A stretch of 64,000 nucleotides of DNA from Oscheius tipulae (Eukaryota; Nematoda; Chromadorea; Rhabditida; Rhabditidae), in NCBI GenBank assembly GCA_037178975.1, contig JASJZH010000004.1, positions 1,116,001 through 1,180,000 on the forward strand, in the 5' to 3' direction. This document shows, piece by piece, positions 45,915 through 56,500 of this stretch. The translations under genes were made by a program, and so were the position numbers. The notes below the pieces were generated by a model. It searched no databases. It was not told where the DNA came from and was given only the letters and a program-made list of their open reading frames with translations. Within the stretch, counting starts at the first letter, position 1. The number at the start of each line of letters is the position of its first letter.

Positions 45915-48900
45915 ATGGCTCCTCCCGGAAGTCAGCGACTCTGGGTCGGTCCCCTGATGCTCATCCTCGTTATCGCCCTCATCTACGTCTTTTCACTCAT
46001 GCCCAATGCTCCTCCTCATAGGGTGAGTCCTTGGAAATGGAGAAAAAATGCCTCCGGTATAGAGAACTTTTCAGGACTACGCGCCAGACATGTCCGGAGA
46101 GATCAGTATCAAGAAAATGGAAGACATGGCCTATGGTAGGGCTTCTTACTTTTTGGCTGTTTAACCTGGGGGGTTCCCGTAATTTATGAAACATTTATAT
46201 CCCAATGTTTCGGCAGTAGTCCGCGAACAGTTTGATTGATTCTAATTCTGGAGACTTATGGATCCTATACTCCTTTGAAACATTTTCCAAGTATCATCTC
46301 CAGCCTATAAAAACGATCAATTTCAGCACTCAAATGGCTTGAATAATGTTCTCATTTTACTAAACAGACTGATTGTTTCAAGCGTGATATAAGACCAATC
46401 TATATGTAAGATTCGTTTTTTTTTGAATTTTCTATTTATCAACATGGCTCAGAACAATGATAAGCGTGCAACGAAAAAAATAGCTAGCAGTAGTGTTTGG
46501 TAGACAGATGAAACGAAAAGGTTCTACAAATTGGGTTTTTCTGAGACTGAACTGTATACAAGGAAAGGTTTTTTTTACCCAAATCGTAGAATTATGAATG
46601 TTGGTCAATGACTTGTTTCCAATCTTTATTAGCAGCGGTCCATTAGCATCGATTGAAACAAGTAAAATCTTCATATGTTTCAGCGGTAGTTCAAGTACAG
46701 ACTGATGAAACCAATTCCAATACTTGGATCTTATATTCACTTCGAAACATTTTCCGAGTACCATCTCCAGTCGATGAAAACAAGCCATTTCAGCCCCTTC
46801 CTCCTCTCCGAGCTGTATGAATGGCGGTCAGTACAACAAGACAGCAGAGACTTGTGATTGCGCGGAAGGATTCCGGGGTGCCAGATGTCAATTCATATCT
46901 AAAACTGTCAGTTTTTTTCCATTTTGAATTACTGAAACCTTTCTAGCACTGTCTAAACGAAGGAATTTACTCTCACAGGCTCGGTCGCTGTATCTGTCAC
47001 AAACCCTATGTGGGTGAGCACTGTGACATGCGCTGCAGTGGAGGACTGGCTAACTATTCAACAAGTGAGTTTTTGTGTTTTTCCCGAAGAGAAAGGATGA
47101 GTACAGAGCGATGAAAATTCTGGTTACCGCCCGTTAATCAAACAAAAAAAGGCGGTACATGTCAAAAACTCATTTTTGTACGTTTGAATCAAAAAAACAG
47201 TGGACAATGTTCACGGAAACAATTTCTTCCTTCGTTCTCATTTTATAATGTCCCTCTGTAACAAAAGAAAATTGAACTTGAACTGTTTGCGTTTGTTAGA
47301 AACCAGTCAGAAATTAGATTTACGTATCGTGGCATGGAACGAGCTAGAACTTCTCACACTTAAACCGTGTTCGTAACATGTTGCCTTACTTACTACTATA
47401 CGTAACTGCTGAAACATTTTTGTCTACCTACTGAAAAGCACTAGTTTTCCGAATTTCCCGAAGCCAAAATCTTTCAAACGAATTGTATATTGAACACATT
47501 TTACATTTTACCAGTGAGTCATGATCATTGTTCCAAACATCCAAAAAATTCTAGATTCCTGCGACTGCGTGGACAAATTCTTCGGCACCCAATGCGACGT
47601 GCTCTGCTTAAATGGGGACATAGTCAACGGGACCTGCAACTGTCATTCTGGCTATGTGGGAGCCTCTTGCGGAGCCTGCGACTCTATGACAAACGGCGAT
47701 AAGTGCAATCTTTACTCAAAGGGAAGGTTTGTAAGCCTCGTTTCTTAGAAGTTGAAAAGTTTTTCAGGGGGGCAGTAAACTCTCGACTCACCCTCAGCGG
47801 GCTGTCCTTCTGCATGATCACCATTGGATTGCTTTGTGTTACAGCGAGGTAGGGGAACATTGAAAAGGATTCTAGTTTTGAGTCTGTGCGACTGAAAAAG
47901 TTTCCAATCATAATTAGGGATATTAGACAATGTAACGGTGAGAAAAAAATTGCGGAAATTTTTTGACCGAGGCTAATGCAGGATCAATTCTCGTTGTAGT
48001 CACAATACAGTGTGTCAAGAAAGTATAGATACCTCTGCAATTTCACCCGTTTGAATGATTCTTTACGTTTTCAAAGTTTGTGAGCATATCAGTTCGATAG
48101 AAGACGACAGAAAACCTCCATAAAAACTTTAACATTGAGCATTTACTGTTTGGTGGCGAGATTCCAGGCGCAAGTTCAAAATCCTCTGTCAAGAAAGTAT
48201 AGATACTTTCTCAAAACGCTAAGTATCTTGTTTCGAAAATGGCTAATATTGTAGACAAAAACTCAAAATGGATCCATCAATACAGCTGCATCACCCAAAC
48301 GTCAAAAAAGTTTGGTTTTGAGCACTTTGAAAAAAGTCATTTTGTACTGAAAATCGTGATTACCTCGGTCTATAATCGATTGCTCCGTGGGATTCCAAGC
48401 AATCAACTCCAAAATTTTGTGGAAGATACGTGATATTATAGGTGACAAAGGCCCAGAACTTAATTCTTCAAAATGTTAAATCCCTTCCCTCTATACACGT
48501 TCGTATATTGAGATCCCATTTTCAATACTAATTTTGACTTGATACGAGTCCGCAAAAATAAAACATCTGTAGCAGAACGGTTTTGCCTCTGAACAAGACC
48601 AAGTTCTGGGCCTTTGTCACCTATAATATCACGTATCTTCCACAAAATTTTGGAGTTGATTGCTTGGAATCCCACGGAGCAATCGATTATAGACCGAGGT
48701 AATCACGATTTTCAGTACAAAATGACTTTTTTCAAAGTGCTCAAAACCAAACTTTTTTGACGTTTGGGTGATGCAGCTGTATTGATGGATCCATTTTGAG
48801 TTTTTGTCTACAATATTAGCCATTTTCGAAACAAGATACTTAGCGTTTTGAGAAAGTATCTATACTTTCTTGACAGAGGATTTTGAACTTGCGCCTGGAA

Positions 48901-51835
48901 TCTCGCCACCAAACAGTATGAATATTTCGTAGGGATAATTTAGTGGTGAAACAAAAAAGATTATTGCACCGAAAGAGACAGTTGTAAAATTTGTTGTACA
49001 GTATTTTCAAGAGTTACAATTGAAATGATGGGCGTCATTGAAAGAAGGTCAAAAATTGGAAAAGTATTGCCAAAAGACGGCACGAAAAAATAAGTTTAGA
49101 GCAAGAGGATTCCAAAAAGTGAACATCAATAAGCACTAGAATCCTTAGTGTTTGGTGAAACAAACAAAAAAACTTTAGACCGCTGACAATAGAAAACGTT
49201 TTGCGTTCAAAGCCCAGCGCACAGTAAAAGAACAGCAGTTTGTCTCTTTATACGAGTAAGGTGAAACCTATTTGTACAAACTCAGAGTTCGAGTAGAAAA
49301 GAAGTCGTTCCAATTTCAGTTTCAGACGTCGTCGAGCCGGTCTGAACGCCAGTAACGATGAGACGTGGTACCGGGTCTTCAATCCCAACACGACCACATC
49401 CGGGTAGGTGGATTTTTCTCTCAATTTTGTCATTCTTGACTCGATTAGACTCTCAAAACTTTGAAGGGAGGTGCCCTACTGTGCAAATTGAAAATATTTC
49501 ATGTGTAGTGAAAAGTCTAGTAAAGTAAAACTTTGCCCGTTTGCAAAGGATATAAACGTTCCAAACTTACCCAGGCTTTTCTAAGACTGCCATTGCTCCA
49601 ACTCTGATAGGAATGGTTGGCAGGAAGGTTTCGGGACAGGAAGGTAGCAGTCGACATCACATCCATCATTGATTTTGATCAAAAATGTTTCAGTCATTAC
49701 TGAAAATAGCTAACTTTCGAATGCCACAATACTTTACTGTACCGGCTCCATACATAACCTTCTTGAACCTATTAGAGCAACCGAATCTTTGTAAGAGGTA
49801 TATTTCTGCAAAGAAGGTTTCACTAACTGTTTATAGCAGAAAGAATTTTGTAGCAATGACGGTCATGTTTAGCAAATTTTGCTAGTCAAAAGGAAAGAAC
49901 GAGTTTTTGCTTTACAGCTGATGGACTTTCTATACAAAATATGTACTAACAGATCGCACTTGACAGTCAATAATTGATCAATCGTTTGCAGTTCAAAATC
50001 AACAAGTTCTCTCTGATCAAGCGAGGGCCTATGTACCTTCCCCTTTTTATCCAAAAAAAGAAGAGAAAGTTTTCAGTCGTTGTCGTCACGACTTTATGTG
50101 CGGCGGCTCGTGGTTCCCCCGCGATCGCGCCCTCCTAGTGGCTCCCGGAAGAGCCACCGTCTCTCATGGAAATCGTCGCAGTCAACAGTGAGTTCTCGCA
50201 TGCCAAAACCCCCTTTTGAAAATCGTTCTTATATCAAAGAGACACGACTGAATTTGGGCTTCTTTTACCAAGGTAAACCAAAATACGACTCTCTGACAGA
50301 ACAGCTTCAACACATTATTGCCAACTGTGGCTTTGATTTTGACAAGGCTGAAACCATTTTCAGCGCTCAGGGTATGCAACAGAAATCACCCAATTAGTGC
50401 TCAAGTTTACATTTCTAAGCTTTGCAAAAAAAACTTTGCAGAACATCGCAAAAATGAAAAAATGCAACCTTGACCCAGAGCTGGCTGATTTTTTTTTAGC
50501 GCATCCTCAGCTCAAAAGATTTCGGCCCGGCCTGAGTCTTGTATTGTAAGGAACATAAATTTTTCCCCCTCCTATCGAATGAAAACTCGTACCAATAAAA
50601 TATATACAGGCTTTGTAACACAAAAACAGTCATTAGTACAGCTTGAATATTTGGATGTATTTGGACCCAATAGAGCGTTATCATGTCTTCTGCAATGTTT
50701 TATGATTTCTTTGAAACATACTGGAAACTGATCACTATTATTAAATTAAGAACTCATTTTCAGATCACGAAGTGGCTCCAGGCGTCTAGCCACACCACCC
50801 CCGAGTTACACCTCGGTGGATAATCTGACAGAGGAGCCCATGCCACCAACTTATGAGGTTGTTTCATTTATTCTCTTTAGCCTCAAAGCCATTAGGTGAT
50901 TTCCAATATAACAAAAAAAGGAATAAAGTTAGTCCAGAACATCTCTCAAAAATGAAACACATTTCGATTTCCATACAAGCAGGGTCACATTGACGACGTT
51001 CTACCGACTGTATGACTTTTCGCAGGAAGTGAAACAAAAAAGTTTCCAAAACTTGAATGACAAATTTGAGTAGAGTTGAAGGGGGAAGAAGAAGGTGTGA
51101 GTAGTCGAAACATGCTTAAGACGTTTGTTGAACTGAATCTGTTTTGTTCAGCACCTAGCTGTTGGCTCAGTTTCCGTACTACTCTCTGACAGTTACACGG
51201 TTTCCAAAGTTTTGAACCTGATTGCTAGCCTTCGGTTTCCTAACTTTGGCTGTTGTAATCAATTACTGAGAGAGCTGGAAGTGAATACAAGCACGCCGTC
51301 CAATGAGGGAACTGTTTTGTTACCTCACAACCAGAGTTTCTTGCCCGAAGTCTTTCCAAAAATTTCATCGTTCCAAATTTTGCTTATAAGCCAATAATGG
51401 TCAAAACAAAATGATCAGAAGAGTGCTTGACAGAGGGGAAAATGTCAAAGTTTTGTTCACGAAAGAAAAGTTTCGAGTCTTTCTCAGAACTTCCTTCCTG
51501 GAGTAGGGGTTTTAAAATTTGAATAGACGAAAACCGGTTGAAACTAAAGTACATTTTGACCATATATTTTTGTTTCAAACACTGGGTACTACCGAATGTC
51601 GCTGGAATTTGTCAATTGGTGATTCCTATGTCATTCTCAAAACCTCCCCTAAACCTCATCAATCAAAATTCAGGAGGCAACCCGCGTGCTGGAAGATCGT
51701 CGTGAGTTGATAGTGGACGAGACGGCGGCCAATAAAGAAGAGGAAACCCACGAAGAGATTCTCTCAGCCATTCCAACCGTCCCCTCACCCTCGACCTCCT
51801 CATCCGCACCTCCTCTAGCTCCCGAATCCGCGTAG
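45915..51835 (+). CDS. single-pass EGF-like transmembrane protein with PPxY tail
   Basis: Ten exons in phase: 45915-46022, 46075-46135, 46794-46906, 46947-47064, 47555-47726, 47768-47848, 49326-49403, 50077-50187, 50764-50857, 51674-51835; 365 aa (328 without the eighth, which is a 111-nt phase-symmetric exon and may be a cassette). Residues 10-30 are a hydrophobic N-terminal signal or anchor. Extracellular Cys-rich modules follow: CMNGGQYNKTAETCDCAEGF, CLNEG...CICHKPYVGEHC and CDCVDKFFGTQCDVLC...CNCHSGYVGASC, the G-x-x-C endings being EGF-type. Exon 6 gives a second TM (FCMITIGLLCV) then RRRR. The tail has PPPSYTS and PPTYE, two PPxY motifs that bind WW domains such as Nedd4-type ligases, and a Ser/Pro/Thr-rich end. 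Ligand and role are unknown. Intron 6 contains a large palindromic element. Confidence 0.85.
46200..46800. repeat. duplicated intron segment (EGF-like gene, intron 2)
   Basis: About 46200-46325 and 46670-46795 share order and wording: ATGTTTC, a (C/G)GGCAGTAGT-like word, CTTGGATC, then GAAACATTTTCC(A/G)AGTA(T/C)CATCTCCAG and ATTTCAGC. The second copy ends in the real acceptor of exon 3 (46793). The first copy has the motif TGAAACA at 46276; the second reads CGAAACA, a one-base loss. Confidence 0.65.
48008..48034 (+). mobile_element. Tc1/mariner-like terminus
   Basis: TA followed by CAGTGTGTCAAGAAAGTATAG has the TA-CAGTG start of Tc1-type terminal inverted repeats. No transposase frame and no matching outer end are seen downstream. 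The inner word TCAAGAAAGTATAGATAC also occurs inside both arms of the adjacent palindromic element, so the two are related. Confidence 0.5.
48146..48916. mobile_element. 771-bp fold-back element with 316-bp arms and TA target-site duplication
   Basis: Arms 48146-48461 and 48601-48916 are reverse complements with no mismatch that I can find, around a 139-nt loop. Outer ends are CTGTTTGGTGGCGAG and its complement, flanked on both sides by TA (48144-48145 and 48917-48918). This is the target duplication of Tc1/mariner-superfamily elements. It encodes no recognisable transposase; the same 64-codon frame appears in both arms only because of the symmetry. It sits in intron 6 of the EGF-like gene, so pre-mRNA reading through it could fold into a 316-bp double strand. 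Confidence 0.88.
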
Positions 51836-52312
51836 TTTTTTTTCGTGTTTGAGATCTCGTATAACCGCGCGCTCAAACCTTTCAAAAAAGCCGGTTTTCC
51901 GGTCCAAAACGTGATATTTTTGGTGTTGTGATGCTCTGCAAAGTTGTAGAGGAGATCAAAAGCTACAACTTTGCAAACATGCTAAAGCTGAAATATCACC
52001 TTTGAGACTCGAGAAACGGCCCATAAAGTACGTGAATGTTGGAGATTTTGTCAAAATTTTACTTGTAATTATTCCTCTACGGGTCCCTGTATTGTCGCTG
52101 TCAAAATGAAGCTTTTTCCTCAAGCTAATGTATTATATGGGTCCTAAAACAAATAAACTGCAAAAAAAGAAACCCCTCGTGGAACGGTATTATGGTATAG
52201 TCCAAAGTGGGAAGATTTAAACATTCAAACATGCGAGTCGCAAAACAGACGGTTTCTGCCATTCCAGCACACAGCACTAACAATAAGTACCCTTGTCTTG
52301 AAACGTTGTCAG
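51836..52312. other. intergenic region downstream of the EGF-like gene
   Basis: Holds a member of the short hairpin family (51931-51982: GCTCTGCAAAGTTGTAG against CTACAACTTTGCAAAC). No gene seen and no piRNA-type motif. Confidence 0.5.
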
Positions 52313-52633
52313 TTTTTGGATCGAGAGGTGCTGTTCTTTACGGACACCCAGAAACAGACGTTGACGATGACGAGAAGCACTGATCTGTGAGCTCCAGGGA
52401 AACATCTCATTCACAGCGGGACCTACTTGACCATGTCCCAATTCTCTCCAATTTGTTTGAGGCGATAATCCGAGATTGTTTGGGTGGTGGAGGTGCGCAA
52501 TAAACGGCAACTGTCGTTCACAGAGAGAGAGAGCAAGCTCTTACACAGCCTTGAGAGGCTGAGCCTGCGCGAGAGCGCGCGCAGTGCTCTGTTATCCGCT
52601 ACTGACAGCCGGCTCTGGGAGGTCCACACACAG
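52313..52633 (+). CDS. possible three-exon gene fragment, family not recognised
   Basis: Three stretches bounded by consensus sites: 52313-52386 (LDREVLFFTDTQKQTLTM), 52417-52492 (RDLLDHVPILSNLFEAII) and 52524-52633 (ESKLLHSLERLSLRE then TDSRLWEVHTQ), the last ending at a GT donor. The second and third join in phase 1. The first ends in phase 2 while the second needs phase 0, so either an exon is missing or the gene is broken. The third exon looks like an amphipathic helix. No start or stop exons were found between 51836 and 53547. The minus strand is also open over 52629-52423 but without splice support. Confidence 0.35.
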
Positions 52634-53547
52634 GTCTAATTGGATATCCTCATTTTTTGTGCTTTTTCGAATCTTACTTTCTACTTCCCAATAAAAAGGC
52701 CTAAAAAACTAAGCAAGCTCCGTTTACCTGTATGTAAAGGTTCAATGAAACGAAGACGAAAAAAATCCTCAACCCTCTACAAAATTTTTTCGCTTTCCTC
52801 ATTTTCGCAAAACTGTCGTGCCCAATACCGTCTCTTTTAGGTGCTTTTCACGGCTCAAAGCTTGTACTGCAGGGCTACTTTGTTGTAGATCAAACTTACA
52901 AGACTATACAAACATTTGCTTTGAAACATGTTCCCACATAAAACTTGTCTCTCATTTTATGCCCCCCTTACAAATAGAGTTCGCTGTTCTTTACCAAAAC
53001 ACCTGTTCCGTACTTTTGATCAATAGAAAAAGTTTTCAATCATTTCACTGCGTGGAAGCAGCATCTGCTTCTTTGTCTGCTCTTCTTTGGAACAGACACT
53101 GAAAAATTTCCGACAACTTTTTTTCCAATCGACAAGTTACAGTTTTCAACATTTGTTTGCATCTTCACACCTCACAGTTGCAAGAACAAAATGCTGAAAC
53201 ATTTTACTTTACTAAATGTTGTCTACAGTTTTCATTTCCACTACCTCTCTTTCTTACTCTAACTAAACCCAATCCTTGAAACATTCGCAAATTTGCTTTC
53301 CCCCTTCTTCTTTTCCTAAAAGCTCCCAGTCACGGCAGTCATTCGACCCTTCTAGTTCGCACTTATAGCTTCCTTTTCCCATAAATCCTGGTCTACTTTC
53401 AAGAGAGCTCAGGTCTCCCCTCAAAAAGTGTCACTTGCACTCTTTCTCTCTCTTTTCCCGCCCTAAAAGCAGCACAATGCTTCGTCGCGTGTTCTCTAAT
53501 AAGCGCATCTTCTCAGCCTCTTTCAGTCGAAGCGCACATGGGATGCG

Positions 53548-56500
53548 ATGGCCGAGACCATGAGGAGTCTTCCTGCCTGGAAATGGACACATCTCGCTGG
53601 TCTTTTACTGGTTTTCGGTACTGCTAGAGCACAGAAGCTGGCCGTGGTTGTGGGTGAGCCTTTGATGATTCAACAATTTGCTGCAAAAGGTTCCAACTTT
53701 TATAACCAAAACTGCTTTTTCCTAACTAGGAAACCAGTAAGTAGTAATCAAAAATGCTCGTCTGCCGATTACCACAACGATGCAGGCAAATTAATTAAAT
53801 TAGTCATTAGATTAGAGCATTGCAGCGGGCGGTGAAAAGGGAGATATTATTTGTGTTCCAGAAACATTTCTTATAATGACACAGTTCAGCCTAGTGGAAC
53901 TTTCTTGTCGACAACAATCTAATGCGATCATTGTAACCAAAAAGAATATCATGGTTCATCGAATACTAGCCAACTTTGTAACTTTCCTATAATTTCTGAA
54001 AAAGCAATTTGAATGTTGTTCATTACTAGGAGAAGACTTATTTGGCAGTTAAGGCTCAGAAACTGTTTATGTTTTAGTTGAAGTAAAAACACGCCTATTT
54101 TAGACGAGAAACATTTATACGATATATGAGACGTGATACAATTCGAGTAAGTGACCAGTTTTGTAGAAGTTCTAGAGAGTTTTGCCTTTAGGGAGCGAGG
54201 CAATAAATCTTTTAACTGGGCACAGTACTTATACCCTAGTCTAAACCAAAAAAAGAAACGATCAAAAATCGTCAATGAATAATTAACTGGATCTTTCGGA
54301 TCTACTTAAGTGACGCTCCATACTAAGCGAAAGACTTATCCAGTAGCTGAAACCAAGAAGAATCAGCTAATCTGTGACTTGAAACTCATATCTAAGCGAC
54401 TATCTATAAAAGTTTGGAGACCATTGTTTCCGAAAAAAAACCTTTCATTGTTTGTTTCACACACACCTGAAATATCTGGCTGGTGCCCATGTTCCTAATC
54501 CAATCGTGATACGAAGTGTAACAAAGGAGAGCCAAACCACAGAGTGTCGTTTTCTTTTTATCATTTTCTAGTATTTATCCGCTATCTGTCAACCACTTTT
54601 TAGAAACTCGAGTCCGCTAAAAGCAAATTTTGATACCAAACTGCACCATCGAAGTACATTACAAAATTACAATCTTTCAGTTGACGGTCTCGGAGGCGGC
54701 ATCTTTCACCGGTTTTCTCACCTCCCCGGCTTCAGGACCTTCGAGGATGAGGGGGTCTGGAGTACCAAGTTGTTCCCCGTTTTTCCTAGTCTCCCACTTC
54801 CTAACAGACACTCTCTCTTGACTGGTCAGTACCATAGGTTTGGAGAAAAAGTGAAACAAAACTTTCAGGGAGACTCCCCCGAAGGCACGGGATCATCGAC
54901 GACTTCATGTACAACCACAGAACTGGACAGACCTTCTCGAACTTTTCGCAGGACAGCGACTTCGATGAAGTGTAGGTTTTGAAGTGTAGTTTAGGAAAGA
55001 TGGTCTATTTTTGAGCTGACTGGAAAAAAATAATGACATCAGTGGTACTAGAAGTAAGATTGAAACACGTTTACTCTCAAAATGAGCAGCTTCATGAAAC
55101 TCCTACTGGTTTCTTGCAGAAGCGCAAAGGCAAACCTGATGGATTGTTGTACTTGAGCTGATCACAATATGTCGTAAAAAAAAGTATTGCGCATATTACT
55201 TCCTTGAAGAAGGGCCAGTTCAAATAGTCTGACTGAAACCTGATTTGCTTGGAAGAAAAATCGACCCTTTGTTCCTTTCTGTTCTTGATGAAACATGAGT
55301 TTTTTTTACTGATTTTGGTATGAAAATTTTTTTGTTACAACCGCCTTCTGCGAAACATCGTCGTTCACAAGAGTTGGAATGAAGGAGTAAGTATGAAACA
55401 TTTGTTTCAATGTTTTGCCAGTGGAAACTAGTAACTGAAAAAAGGTACGATCAACGAGTACAAATACCACTAGTGGTGCTTTTGAAAATATTTTGGATCC
55501 TATCTTGAGCGAATTACTCTGAGCCAAGATGCTGAATGAAACCACAATATTTCGAATACAGTACTGAGTCGGATCATACTGTGAATGCGCGTATTTCTTA
55601 CGTAAGAGAGGTTTTACTATAGCACCAGAGATGGCCTGTCTCGTTATTTCTCAATGATCTTCTGTAACATTTTTTGTTTTTGTTTTTCAAAAGAATGTAT
55701 GCTGTTGCTTATCATTTTCGCGTATTCCTTATGTAGCGGTGTATGGAAAGGTTGAGTGCTTTGTTGAAAAATCGCTGCTCAAGTAGTCTAACTGAAACAT
55801 TTTCGATGAGTTCGCGCTTCATCGTACCTCTTATCATCAGACTATTCTGAAAGACTCACCAGAGAACCGGACAAGTAAAGATGCAATCTCTCTTTGAAAG
55901 ATTCCTTTTCCAGACTCTGGTGGGGGGTCGAGCCCCTTTATATCACGGCAGCTAAGGCTAAAGCCTCGGTGGCCATGTTCTTCTTTCCCGAATGCAATGT
56001 GAACTGGCTCACGGGGCCCAGTTCCTGTATGCCGCCACGGGAAGATGGTCTCTCCTTCTCGGATGAGGTCTACGCGAGACAGGTTGCTGAAGCTACTAAG
56101 TAACCGTACCTACTGTTAGATGCCAACTGTTCAGAACCCACGATTTGGTAATGGTCTACCACCCGCAGATTCGGGAAGAAATCTCCCGGATTGGACCGAA
56201 CAGAGTCGCGGTGAAGAATGCGAAGGAAGTTGATCGGTTTCAACAGGTATGATTTTGGTGCAGCGAAAAGGGAAGATGAGTTGTATCAAATAAAGATTCT
56301 AACATCTATGAAACACAAAACAGAAAATGAAACAGAGGCTCTGAGAGATTGATCCGTTTCAACATTTTGGTGCTTTGTCGAGCGAAGATCGACTGTTTCA
56401 AATTTATATTTTGAGATGTAAGAAAGCGGTGAAGTAAAACAAAATGTATGAACTGTTCTCGAACTGTAGTTCAATAATTTCAAATAGCTGCTCTTGAAGA

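Larger units (their letters stand above)
41720..47410. promoter_or_regulatory. piRNA-type promoter motifs, block 5
   Basis: Minus: 41720, 41858, 42018, 42080, 42645, 42913, 43195, 44148, 44288, 45523, 45770, 46187, 46276, 46654, 47410. Plus: 42958, 43255, 43534, 43597, 43703, 44458, 45005, 45229, 46374, 46676. The first six are all minus strand. Several lie in tandem duplicates: 42958 and 43255 share their flanks, as do 42913 and 43195. The last six are in introns of the EGF-like gene. Confidence 0.6.
48947..53277. promoter_or_regulatory. piRNA-type promoter motifs, block 6
   Basis: Minus: 48947, 49156, 50712, 50953, 51030, 52922, 53195, 53277. Plus: 49686, 50860, 51571. Those up to 51571 are in introns of the EGF-like gene. 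The last three precede the ENPP-like gene. Confidence 0.55.

Noticed and set aside
48239-48823. Identical 64-codon frames on both strands inside the palindromic element
   Set aside because: They are a consequence of the inverted repeat; the sequence does not resemble a transposase and has no start context.
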